Shown: in pieces, positions 16,835 to 25,604 of the stretch | Position numbering within the stretch: the stretch's first letter is position 1 | Layout: every line of letters begins with the position of its first letter | NCBI RefSeq assembly: GCF_008124875.1 | Contig: NZ_VNIA01000001.1 | Location: 1,088,567 to 1,152,566, forward strand | Direction of reading: 5' to 3' | DNA: 64,000 nt | Source: Tenacibaculum adriaticum | GTDB lineage: Bacteria > Bacteroidota > Bacteroidia > Flavobacteriales > Flavobacteriaceae | Translations under genes and position numbers: made by a program | The notes under the pieces: model-generated | Told to the model about the DNA's origin: nothing | Databases searched by the model: none | The model's input: only the letters and a program-made list of their open reading frames with translations

Positions 16835-17458
16835 ATGAAAATCAAAATCACATTTCTTTTTTTTATTGTTTGTGCAAGTTTTAATTTAAATGCGCAACAC
16901 AATTTTTCTACGTATTCAGCACATCATTCTATAAAAGAAGCGATAAATGTTAGTAAAGATGTTATTAAAGCAAGAACGTTAGATTTTGAGAAAAAAGCAG
17001 AGGATAAGCCCCTTATGTTTTTTCAAGTGAAGCAAAAAATTGGTGAGTTAAATAGAGTGTCAAATAATTTGAGTAGCTACATCGAAATAATACAAAAAGA
17101 AGTAGATTCGGAAAGAGTACTGTATGAATTGTTAGAAGACGATTTTTATGAAAAAGTACTCTTTACAAATAGAGGAGGTCTATCCTTAAAAGGAAGTCAA
17201 TTGAAGATAAAAATTGATAGTTTATATCAATTATCTACAAAAATTAATGTTCACGGTTTAACACACTTAAATGATTTTGCAGACAATCATTTTAAGACCA
17301 ATGTAGATTATTATGACGGTGAGGAAAATAAAATAGATTACTTTAATTATTTGTTTTACGACAAAACTAATTATGGTATGATGATGGCGATGAATTACTT
17401 ATTATTAGATGTTAAAACATTTCAATTGTTATATTTTGGAACGGTAATGAGTTATTAA
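16835..17458 (+). CDS. Exported protein resembling the GldM N-terminal domain
   Basis: About 207 aa with an N-terminal signal peptide (MKIKITFLFFIVCASFNLNAQ). ATG 16835 is chosen; ATG 16826 is possible but lies only about 10 nt after a TATATTTC box (16809-16816). The mature part is mostly helical: a segment like GldM's EKAK-LSD-LVAYID (QKIGELNRVSNNLSSYIE), a GSQLKIKIDSLYQLS segment and a final YGMMMAMNYLLLDVKTFQL helix. This resembles the N-terminal domain of the gliding/T9SS protein GldM, but the GldM membrane helix and the large periplasmic domains are absent. The resemblance is my inference. Confidence 0.6.
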   Translation: MKIKITFLFFIVCASFNLNAQHNFSTYSAHHSIKEAINVSKDVIKARTLDFEKKAEDKPLMFFQVKQKIGELNRVSNNLSSYIEIIQKEVDSERVLYELLEDDFYEKVLFTNRGGLSLKGSQLKIKIDSLYQLSTKINVHGLTHLNDFADNHFKTNVDYYDGEENKIDYFNYLFYDKTNYGMMMAMNYLLLDVKTFQLLYFGTVMSY

Positions 17459-17514
17459 TTTTTTAACACATTCACATAAAAAAATAAGTATCTTTATCCT
17501 TAAAAATTTCTCTT

Positions 17515-17808
17515 ATGTATTTAATAAACGTACACGCAATTCCAACCAAAGATTCAGAATATTACGATAAGGTAGTTGGAGCCTATGTAAGTCTTTATAT
17601 TGATTATGCTGATATTGAAGGTGCAATGCAACTTTCTAAATTTTATATTGAAGAAGAAGGTTGGAAGGTAGAAAGTATCGACGAAGAATATTATGATCTT
17701 GAAGATGAAAATGATGTAGATGAAGATCAAAAAGAATTTTATATTGAAGCAAAAGAATTCGGTTATACTTTGGTGTTTAATACTTATGAATCTGATGAGG
17801 AAGAGTAA
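17515..17808 (+). CDS. Very acidic small protein of unknown function, 97 aa
   Basis: Starts MYLINVHAIPTKDSEYYDKV and ends YESDEEE. About a third of the residues are Asp or Glu, concentrated in residues 45-72 (EEEGWKVESIDEEYYDLEDE). No signal peptide or membrane segment; the N- and C-terminal parts look like a small alpha/beta domain. Its stop codon abuts the stop of the convergent flavoprotein gene. Not recognised. Confidence 0.7.
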   Translation: MYLINVHAIPTKDSEYYDKVVGAYVSLYIDYADIEGAMQLSKFYIEEEGWKVESIDEEYYDLEDENDVDEDQKEFYIEAKEFGYTLVFNTYESDEEE

Positions 17809-19020
17809 TTAGTCTTCCGCTAACGCATTTGCACAAATAAAACCACCAGTCCAAGCGTTTTGAAAGTTAAATCCGCCAGTAACGGCATCAATATTTAAAA
17901 TCTCACCTACAAAAAAGAGGTTTTTATGAAGTTTACTTTCAAAACGTTTAAAATTTATTTCTTTTAAATCTATTCCGCCAGCGGTTACAAACTCTTCTTT
18001 AAAAGTAGTTCTTCCATTAGCTAAAAACGTTGCTTTAGTAAGCTGATTAGCTAAGTTTTGAAGCTGATTTTTATTTAAATCTGCCCAATTTTGATTAATT
18101 TTTATGTTTGAAGCGGGAACAAGTCTTTCCCATAGACGTCTAGAAATTTCAACGAAAGGTGATTTTAATCCGATCTGTTTTTTAGCATTTACTTTTTTTA
18201 ACTGATTTAGTTCTTCTAAAATCTCTTCGGATGATTTAGATAGCCAGTTCACTTCAACTTTGTAATTGTAATTTTTCTCGGCTAAAATTCTCGCTCCAAA
18301 AGCCGATAATTTTAAAACTGCAGGACCGCTTAATCCCCAATGTGTAACTAACAACGGACCGTAATTTTCTAATTTCGTGTCTAAGATTTTAACAGTAGTA
18401 TTAGGTACTGAAATTCCACCTAAATCAATAAGCCTTGCATCTTTAATATTGAATGTGAATAACGACGGAACAGTATCAATAATGGTATGTCCTAAGTCTT
18501 GAGACATCTCCCATATTTTCTTACTGCTTCCTGCTGCAATAACCAATTTATCAGTTATAAATCGCTCGTTTTTTGTGTTAATAATCCAAGTTGAGCCTTG
18601 TTGATAAATTGAAATGACTCCATGATTTGTTAACACTTTTATATTTAGTTTATTAACAGCTTTTTGAAAACAGTCAATAATAGCTTGAGATGTATTAGCT
18701 TCAGGAAAAACACGATTGTCTCCTTCAATTTTTAAAGGAACGCCATGGTTTTCAAACCACTCAAAAGTGTCACCTGTCATAAATTGATGAAAAGGACCTA
18801 ATAACTCTTTTTCTCCTCTTGGATAGAACTTTGTTAATTCCTTTGGCTCAAAACAGGCATGAGTTACATTACAACGACCACCACCAGATATTTTTACTTT
18901 TTGTAAAACATCTTTTCCTTTTTCAAGAATAGTGATGTCTAAATCAGGATTCTGTTCTTTAGCATTTATGGCTGTAAAATATCCTGCTGCACCACCTCCA
19001 ATAATTATTACTTTACTCAT
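17809..19020 (-). CDS. HI0933/YhiN-family FAD-dependent oxidoreductase
   Basis: 403-aa flavoprotein. N-terminal Rossmann motif GGGAAGYFTAINA (about 8-20), then SGGGRCNVTHACFEP (about 45-59), which is the signature of the BaiN/HI0933-like family, and the C-terminal FAD loop NLFFVGEILNIDAVTGGFNFQNAWTGG. The physiological substrate of this family is unsettled (annotated as aminoacetone oxidase or as RNA-modifying flavoproteins). Its ATG overlaps the stop of the GYDIA kinase gene by 4 bp, so it is the last gene of the HMG-CoA reductase operon; it may have a biochemical link to isoprenoids or be a chance passenger. Confidence 0.9.
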   Translation of the reverse strand: MSKVIIIGGGAAGYFTAINAKEQNPDLDITILEKGKDVLQKVKISGGGRCNVTHACFEPKELTKFYPRGEKELLGPFHQFMTGDTFEWFENHGVPLKIEGDNRVFPEANTSQAIIDCFQKAVNKLNIKVLTNHGVISIYQQGSTWIINTKNERFITDKLVIAAGSSKKIWEMSQDLGHTIIDTVPSLFTFNIKDARLIDLGGISVPNTTVKILDTKLENYGPLLVTHWGLSGPAVLKLSAFGARILAEKNYNYKVEVNWLSKSSEEILEELNQLKKVNAKKQIGLKSPFVEISRRLWERLVPASNIKINQNWADLNKNQLQNLANQLTKATFLANGRTTFKEEFVTAGGIDLKEINFKRFESKLHKNLFFVGEILNIDAVTGGFNFQNAWTGGFICANALAED

Positions 19021-19943
19021 AAAACCATTTCGTTGTAAGAAAGAATTGTATTGAATCCTTTTTGATTAAAATATTTTTTGGAGTCCTCGTTTCCTGTGAC
19101 TAAAACAAAATCACCACCCCAAGCACCTAAACTTTTTACTTCACCAAAATAATCAGAAAATAAATTGTTTTTAACAGGTTGTAATTTGATGATTGAGCTG
19201 ATAATTCGTTCGTGTTCTACAATAATTTTATTCAGGTATTTTGTTGAATTTGTTTTAATAAGCTCATCAGATAAAGCAGAAATATCATTTATTTCTTGCT
19301 GAATATTTTGATTGTATTTTCTGTATTGAGCAATTCCTTCTCTACTATCTTGCTTCTGATTTAAATGCACAAAAAACAATTCATCAGCAAAACTAGGATT
19401 GAAATCTACTGGTTCAATTTTGGGTTTCTTGTTTTCTAACTGATAAAAAATAGGCGAGTCGTTTTGTGCACAAGCAATATCATATCCACTTCCGGAAAAA
19501 GCATTCCAAAGTAATTGAAAAGTAATCACTTTCGCCCAAGAAGCAATATTGTTTATTAAAGTAGATGAACTTCCTAATCCCCAATTTTGAGGAAAAGTCA
19601 AGTTCGTTTTTACTACAAAACCGTTTTCAGTTTGTAAAAAATCAGGATTCAATTTTTTAGCTTCTTGTAAGATATTATGTAAAGTTTCTGCAATGAATTC
19701 TGCGCTTCCTTCTTTATCTGAGTTAAATGTTGCAGAAGTTAAACGAAGTTTAGGTAAATCAAAAGAAGCTTCGAACCAGCAGTCTCCAGTATTGGTGAAA
19801 CTAGCCCAAATAAGCTGGGGCTCTTTAATGGTTTCAACAATTAAATCTTGTCCGAATTTAGTAGGAATTGCTAACGATTTTGCACCGTCTAACACTACAT
19901 ATTCGCCAGTTAATAAAAGTTTTCCGTTAGAATAGTGTCGCAT
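19017..19943 (-). CDS. GYDIA-family GHMP kinase
   Basis: 308 aa GHMP-fold kinase. GEYVVLDGAKSLAIPT at the N-terminus, ATP loop PQNWGLGSSSTLINNIA (about 111-127), and the name-giving motif GSGYDIACAQ (about 150-159). The function of this subgroup is not established. Its gene overlaps that of HMG-CoA reductase by 1 nt (TAATG) and mevalonate kinase and mvaD lie nearby, so phosphomevalonate kinase, the otherwise missing step, is a reasonable inference. Confidence 0.88.
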   Translation of the reverse strand: MRHYSNGKLLLTGEYVVLDGAKSLAIPTKFGQDLIVETIKEPQLIWASFTNTGDCWFEASFDLPKLRLTSATFNSDKEGSAEFIAETLHNILQEAKKLNPDFLQTENGFVVKTNLTFPQNWGLGSSSTLINNIASWAKVITFQLLWNAFSGSGYDIACAQNDSPIFYQLENKKPKIEPVDFNPSFADELFFVHLNQKQDSREGIAQYRKYNQNIQQEINDISALSDELIKTNSTKYLNKIIVEHERIISSIIKLQPVKNNLFSDYFGEVKSLGAWGGDFVLVTGNEDSKKYFNQKGFNTILSYNEMVL

Positions 19944-21676
19944 TATACCAATCCAAATTGTTTAAAATGATGAGTGAAATGTTTTACTTGAAATTTTTTC
20001 CAGAAATCGTAATCTAACTCTCCAAAAAAAGGATGAACAACAATTCTGTTTTTATCTTCAGTAAAAACTTTTGTAAAATGATTTACTTGATTTATTAAAT
20101 CTTCAATAGCCTCATCCATCGATTTAAATTTTAATGGAGTTGGATCTTCTGATAAAAAAGGAGCTTTAAAACCTACCTGCAATTCACCATCAGTATTTAA
20201 ATAAGGTCTTCTTCGTGCTTGTTTTTCTTCAGAAACATAACTATCTACTTTCCAATTTCCATTAGCAATTTGTGTAACAGTACTCAAATGCTCTACCATT
20301 TGTTGCCCTTTCATTTTACCAAATAATGGTTTTGCTTTAGCTGGTAATTTGCTTAAGCTTTCTTTAATTTTTATGTTGTCTGAAAAATCTACCCAATTTA
20401 TGGCTGGTTTTCTCATACTATTTAGTTTTTCAACTACAGCGCTATGAGAAACTGTTCTTCCTTCAAAATAATGAGTAACTTCTTCCTTTTCTTGCTCAGT
20501 AGCATGATGTTGATTCAAAATATTCATCAAATGCATTTTCATATGACCATGTTGAATTCCTTTGGTGGTTAATGCACGCAAAGCACCAAAATTTTGAGCT
20601 AAACCAGCTGCAGCAATAATTTGCATTAAAGTTCTCGCGCTAGGTTTTTGCATCATATCTAACGATAATTTTGCCATTGGATGTAAAGCCGTTAATCCGC
20701 CAACGGTTCCGAGAGCTAATGGAAGTTCAATCCAAAATCTAAAAACCCCGTCTTTTATTTCACAGTGTGTTAAACTTGAATATTTTCCATTTCGAGAAGC
20801 ATAGGCGTGTGCTCCTGCTTCAATAGCTCTAAAATCGTTTCCTGTTGCTAAAACTACAGCATCGATTCCGTTCATAATTCCTTTGTTATGGGTAACGGCT
20901 CTGTAAGGTTCAATTTCAGCTATTTTAACAGCTTGTTCAAATTTTTGAGCGAATTTTTCAGGATTTTTACCACCTAATTCTTCAACTTTACAGCTAACTT
21001 CAGCTCTAACTAAACACTCAGGAACGTAGTTAGAAAGAATACTCATTACAATTTCAATATCATCCTTTTGAAACTTTCTTGCGATAGCTTCTAAACACGA
21101 ATTGATGAAATTGGCCCCCATACTATCCTTGGTTTCAAAAGTAACATGAAGTTGGTAGTAATTGTCTAATTGATTCGTTTTATCAATCAATTCTATGTCT
21201 AAAATACCACCACCACGTTTTTCCATATTTTTGGTAATGGAAGCAGTAGCAGATCTTAATTCTGTTTTATTTTTTGTAAAATAATCTTGTAAACTATTCT
21301 TGTTGCCCGCATATATAAAATGAACCTGTCCGATTTTGGTGGTAGAAATTACTTGAGTTTTAAAACCACCACGAGTACTCCAAAATTTACCAACCAAAGA
21401 AGCAGCAGCAACTACCGAACTTTCTTCAACCACCATAGGAATTACGTACTCTCGTCCGTTAATTACAAAGTTAGGAGCCACTCCGTAAGGCATGTAAAAA
21501 TTAGAAATTGTATTTTCTATAAAGTCGTCATGAAGCTGTTGTAATTTTTCATCTACATTCCAATATTGTTTTATAGTTTTTATGATTTCAGGTTGATTCT
21601 CAAAATAATTTTTTGCTAACCAATCTATTTTTTGCTCTTTTGTAAGTTTTGAAAATCCAGAAACGATTTTAGACAT
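19943..21676 (-). CDS. Class II HMG-CoA reductase fused to a DUF1569/DinB-like domain
   Basis: 577 aa. Residues 1-425 are a class II (degradative-type) HMG-CoA reductase with catalytic residues in place: Glu in VEESSVVAAAS (84/85), Lys265 (HNKGIMNG), Asp281 (ATGNDFRA) and His378 (HGHMKMH). In a genome with the mevalonate pathway it probably works in the synthetic direction, giving mevalonate. The remaining 150 residues resemble DUF1569: a MVEHLS helix and the closing HPFFGELDYDFWKKFQVKHF and HHFKQFG segments, with His residues placed as in DinB-like metal sites. A TATCTTTG box at 21702-21709 (minus) precedes the gene. First gene of the three-gene operon. Confidence 0.93.
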   Translation of the reverse strand: MSKIVSGFSKLTKEQKIDWLAKNYFENQPEIIKTIKQYWNVDEKLQQLHDDFIENTISNFYMPYGVAPNFVINGREYVIPMVVEESSVVAAASLVGKFWSTRGGFKTQVISTTKIGQVHFIYAGNKNSLQDYFTKNKTELRSATASITKNMEKRGGGILDIELIDKTNQLDNYYQLHVTFETKDSMGANFINSCLEAIARKFQKDDIEIVMSILSNYVPECLVRAEVSCKVEELGGKNPEKFAQKFEQAVKIAEIEPYRAVTHNKGIMNGIDAVVLATGNDFRAIEAGAHAYASRNGKYSSLTHCEIKDGVFRFWIELPLALGTVGGLTALHPMAKLSLDMMQKPSARTLMQIIAAAGLAQNFGALRALTTKGIQHGHMKMHLMNILNQHHATEQEKEEVTHYFEGRTVSHSAVVEKLNSMRKPAINWVDFSDNIKIKESLSKLPAKAKPLFGKMKGQQMVEHLSTVTQIANGNWKVDSYVSEEKQARRRPYLNTDGELQVGFKAPFLSEDPTPLKFKSMDEAIEDLINQVNHFTKVFTEDKNRIVVHPFFGELDYDFWKKFQVKHFTHHFKQFGLV

Positions 21677-21820
21677 TTATCTACATCTTTTTATGTGTCG
21701 ACAAAGATAATTGATTCACTTAAAAAGAGGACTATTAACACAGATTTCTGTTAATTTAATGTAAATTTTGGTGATTTTTACGTAAACTTGGCCTTTCTTT
21801 ATAACAAACAACATATTCTG

Positions 21821-24043
21821 ATGAAAAAAATATGCTTTCTAGCAATTTTCAGTATCTTTTTATTATCGTGTAAGAACGATAAAAAATCAACAACAAACTT
21901 TACCACAGGAACTAAAGAGATTACACTCGAAGAAATTTGGGACGGGACATTTTCTCCTGAGCGAATGAATGCTTTAAATTCTATGAATGGTGATTTTTAT
22001 TCGTTGTTAAATACTGATAAAAAAACAAAATCAACAACTGTAGATAAGTATAGTTATGAAACTTTAGAAAAGGTCGCAACTATAGTTAATAGTACAGATT
22101 TAAAAGAGATCGATAGATTCTCATCATACGAGTTTAATAATGACGAAACAAAATTGTTATTAGGTACAGATTTCAAAAAAGTATATAGACATTCTTCAAA
22201 AGGAAAATTCTTTGTTTATGATATTACTTCAAAACAAGTAACATTAATTGGAGAAGATATTCAAGAGCCTACATTTTCGCCAGATAGTAAAAAAGTGGCT
22301 TATACAAAAAATAATGATTTATTCATCAAAAATTTAGTAAACGGGAAAGTTACACGGGTTACTTCTGACGGGAAAGTTAATTCAATAATTAACGGGACGA
22401 CCGATTGGGTGTATGAAGAAGAGTTTGCTTTTGTACGTGCTTTTCGATGGAATAAAAATAGTAATTATATTGCTTTTTTACGTTTTGATGAAACGAATGT
22501 TCATGAGTTTTCTATGGATATTACCGGTAATTCTTTATACCCAAGTCAGCAAGTTTTTAAATATCCAAAAGCGGGTGAAAAAAACGCAAAAGTGTCTTTA
22601 CATTTGTTTAATATCAATACTAATTCTACTAAAAAATTAAGCGTAGGAGAGTATGAATATATTCCAAGAATTCAATGGACAAACGATGCGAATACACTTT
22701 GTGTAACTACATTGAACCGCCATCAAAATGATTTGAGTTTGTATTTTGTAAATGCTCAAAATGGAACTTCAAAGGTAATTTTAAATGAAAAAGATGATGC
22801 TTATGTTGATATTCAAGATAATCTAACATTTTTAGAAGACAATAGTTTTATTTGGACCAGTGAGAAAGATGGATACAACCATATTTATCACTATGATGCC
22901 AATGGGAACCTCAAAAACCAAGTGACAAAAGGAGACTGGGAAGTAACTAATTATTATGGTTTTAATAATGAGAACAACCAAGTTTATTATCAATCTGTAG
23001 AAAACGGATCCATTAACCGAGGTGTTTATTCAATTGGGTTAGATGGGAAAAACAAAAAAATATTAAGTAACGAAGTTGGTCAAAATACAGCATCTTTCAG
23101 TAAAAACATGCATTATTTTATCAATACACATTCAACATCAGAGATTCCTCCAATTTATTCTTTATATAATGGAGAAGGAGAGATGCTGAAAGTAATTAAA
23201 GATAATGCCAATTTAAAAGAGCAATTATCTGAATACAAAATGAGTCCAAAAGAGTTTTCAACAATAAATGTGAATGGAAACGACTTAAATATGTGGATGA
23301 TAAAACCTGCGAATTTTGATGAGAATAAAAAATACCCAATGTTAATGTTTCAATATTCTGGTCCAGGATCACAACAAGTCGCAAATCGTTGGAATGGGAG
23401 TAATGATTATTGGCACAATATGTTAGCACAGCAAGGAATGATTGTTGTCTGTGTTGATGGGAGAGGGACAGGATTAAAAGGACGCGATTTTAAAAAAGTA
23501 ACTCAAAAGGAATTAGGAAAATACGAAGTTGAAGATCAAATAGCAGCAGCAAAACAACTTGCAGAAAGAAATTATATTGATAAAAATAATATTGGTATTT
23601 GGGGATGGTCATATGGTGGTTTCATGAGTACTAATTGTATTTTAAAGGGGAATGATATTTTTACTACTGCAATTGCCGTAGCCCCAGTTACATCATGGCG
23701 TTTTTATGATACTGTATATACAGAACGCTATATGCAAACACCACAAGAAAACGAAAGTGGTTATGATGATAATTCACCAATAAACTATGCTGATAAATTA
23801 AAAGGAAATTATTTGTTAGTTCATGGTTCGGGAGATGATAATGTACATGTTCAAAATACCATGAGAATGGTGAATGCTTTAGTAGAGGCCAATAAACAAT
23901 TTGACTTATTTGTGTATCCAGATAGAACTCACGGAATTTACAAAGGGAAAAATACGAGATTGCATTTATTTACTAAAATGACAAACTATATTCAAGAAAA
24001 CTTGAATGTAAACAAAGACAAACCAACAGAAATTAAAGGATAA
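21821..24043 (+). CDS. Dipeptidyl peptidase IV-like S9B peptidase (lipoprotein)
   Basis: Serine peptidase (740 aa) releasing X-Pro/X-Ala dipeptides. ATG 21821 is chosen because it gives MKKICFLAIFSIFLLSC, a lipoprotein signal with the lipidated Cys at 17; the frame extends to a non-ATG start at 21788. Domains: N-terminal beta-propeller (about 50-490, with WVYEEEF carrying the substrate-binding Glu pair) and C-terminal alpha/beta hydrolase. Catalytic triad: Ser597 in GWSYGG, Asp in HGSGDDNVH, His in DRTHGIY. Followed after 3 bp by a peptide transporter, indicating a peptide-use operon. Confidence 0.95.
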   Translation: MKKICFLAIFSIFLLSCKNDKKSTTNFTTGTKEITLEEIWDGTFSPERMNALNSMNGDFYSLLNTDKKTKSTTVDKYSYETLEKVATIVNSTDLKEIDRFSSYEFNNDETKLLLGTDFKKVYRHSSKGKFFVYDITSKQVTLIGEDIQEPTFSPDSKKVAYTKNNDLFIKNLVNGKVTRVTSDGKVNSIINGTTDWVYEEEFAFVRAFRWNKNSNYIAFLRFDETNVHEFSMDITGNSLYPSQQVFKYPKAGEKNAKVSLHLFNINTNSTKKLSVGEYEYIPRIQWTNDANTLCVTTLNRHQNDLSLYFVNAQNGTSKVILNEKDDAYVDIQDNLTFLEDNSFIWTSEKDGYNHIYHYDANGNLKNQVTKGDWEVTNYYGFNNENNQVYYQSVENGSINRGVYSIGLDGKNKKILSNEVGQNTASFSKNMHYFINTHSTSEIPPIYSLYNGEGEMLKVIKDNANLKEQLSEYKMSPKEFSTINVNGNDLNMWMIKPANFDENKKYPMLMFQYSGPGSQQVANRWNGSNDYWHNMLAQQGMIVVCVDGRGTGLKGRDFKKVTQKELGKYEVEDQIAAAKQLAERNYIDKNNIGIWGWSYGGFMSTNCILKGNDIFTTAIAVAPVTSWRFYDTVYTERYMQTPQENESGYDDNSPINYADKLKGNYLLVHGSGDDNVHVQNTMRMVNALVEANKQFDLFVYPDRTHGIYKGKNTRLHLFTKMTNYIQENLNVNKDKPTEIKG

Positions 24044-24046
24044 TAT

Positions 24047-25579
24047 ATGGTAGATTCGATTAGTACATCAGAAGAAAAGCAAATGTTCGGGCATCCAAAA
24101 GGGTTGTTTTATTTGTTTTTTGCTGAATTATGGGAGCGTTTCTCTTTCTACGGAATGAGAGCATTGCTAACACTTTACATGGTGCAAGAGATTTTTAAAG
24201 CGATTTCTGAACGAGATGCAGCAACAGCTGTTGTTTATGCATCATATGGATCTTTAGTATATGCTTCTACTGTAATTGGAGGTAGAATTTCTGATAAGAT
24301 TTTAGGAATGCGAAGTTCTATCTTTTTAGGTGGAATTTTAATGGCAATTGGGCATTTTGTATTGGCGATTGAAAATAATACAGCTTTCTTTTTAGCATTG
24401 GCTTTTATTGTGGTGGGTAACGGGTTCTTTAAACCAAATATATCGACGTTTGTTGGTGCGTTGTATAAGGAAGGTGATGTTAGAAAAGATTCTGGTTTCA
24501 CTATTTTTTATATGGGAATTAATATTGGTGGTTTTGTAGCTCCTTTACTTTGTGGATGGTTAGCAGCCGAATATGGTTGGCATTACGGATTTGGTTTAGC
24601 TGGTATAGGAATGCTTACTGGATTAATTTTCTTCTGGAGTGGAATTAAGAAAAATATTTTTGGAGATAAAGGATTACCTCCAAGCAAAGAAGTTTTTGAG
24701 AAGAAAATTGCGGGGGTTCCTCAAAAAACATTAATTCCAATAATAGCTGTTCTTTGTGTGCCGTTAATTGCATATATTTTAGCTTCTTATAAATCTATTG
24801 CTGGAGGAGAATCTTTTTTAGGCGATGAAACAATTGTTGGTTTAATTTTTAAATTAATAGGGGTTGCAGTTGTACTTTACCTAGGGAATATTTTAATGAA
24901 AGCGACTTCAGATGAGCGTAAAAAATTGTTTATGGCAATTTTAATTACATTTTTTATGACATTATTTTGGGGCTTCCATGAGTTATCTGGAAGCGTAATT
25001 ACCTTATTTGCGTCTAGAAATGTAGATCTAACTTTAATGAACGCCAGTCAAACTAATGCATTAAACTCTATGTTTATCATTATTTTAGCTATTCCTATAT
25101 CCTTATTGTGGGCATACTTATCAAAAAAGAATTTAAATCCAAGAACTCCTTATAAGTTTGGTTTTGGTTTAATTCTGGCAGGTTTAAGCTTTTACATTTT
25201 GTCAATAAGTGGAGCAAGTGCAGATGAAAAAGGAATGGTTCCTTTTGCGTATTTGTTTATTATGTATTTTGTGATTTCTATAGGAGAATTATTTATGTCT
25301 CCTGTTGGACTGTCAAAAATTACTGATTTATCACCAAAAAGAATTGTAGCTTTTATGATGGGTATTTGGTTCTTATCATCTGCTTATGCTTTTCAAATTG
25401 TAGGATTTATTTCAAAACAATTGGCAGTAGAAAGTACAGATGCTAATGTAGGAGGATTACAAACCTTAGCGATTTATACGGATGGTTTTGGATTAATAGC
25501 TCAATATGCTTTAGGTGCTGGAGTGCTAGTATTATTATTCTCGCCGCTAATGAAAAAATTAATGGGTAACGTACATTAA
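24047..25579 (+). CDS. Proton-dependent oligopeptide transporter (POT/PTR family)
   Basis: 510-aa major-facilitator protein with about 14 membrane segments, importing di- and tripeptides with protons. Family signatures: ELWERFSFYGMRALLTLYMV (about 26-45, containing the ExxER proton-coupling motif) and FTIFYMGINIGGFVAPLLCG (PTR2 signature). It starts 3 bp after the dipeptidyl peptidase gene, so the products of that enzyme are the likely cargo. A second paralogue follows 25 bp later. Confidence 0.95.
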   Translation: MVDSISTSEEKQMFGHPKGLFYLFFAELWERFSFYGMRALLTLYMVQEIFKAISERDAATAVVYASYGSLVYASTVIGGRISDKILGMRSSIFLGGILMAIGHFVLAIENNTAFFLALAFIVVGNGFFKPNISTFVGALYKEGDVRKDSGFTIFYMGINIGGFVAPLLCGWLAAEYGWHYGFGLAGIGMLTGLIFFWSGIKKNIFGDKGLPPSKEVFEKKIAGVPQKTLIPIIAVLCVPLIAYILASYKSIAGGESFLGDETIVGLIFKLIGVAVVLYLGNILMKATSDERKKLFMAILITFFMTLFWGFHELSGSVITLFASRNVDLTLMNASQTNALNSMFIIILAIPISLLWAYLSKKNLNPRTPYKFGFGLILAGLSFYILSISGASADEKGMVPFAYLFIMYFVISIGELFMSPVGLSKITDLSPKRIVAFMMGIWFLSSAYAFQIVGFISKQLAVESTDANVGGLQTLAIYTDGFGLIAQYALGAGVLVLLFSPLMKKLMGNVH

Positions 25580-25604
25580 GAACAATCAATCAAATTAATT
25601 ATAT

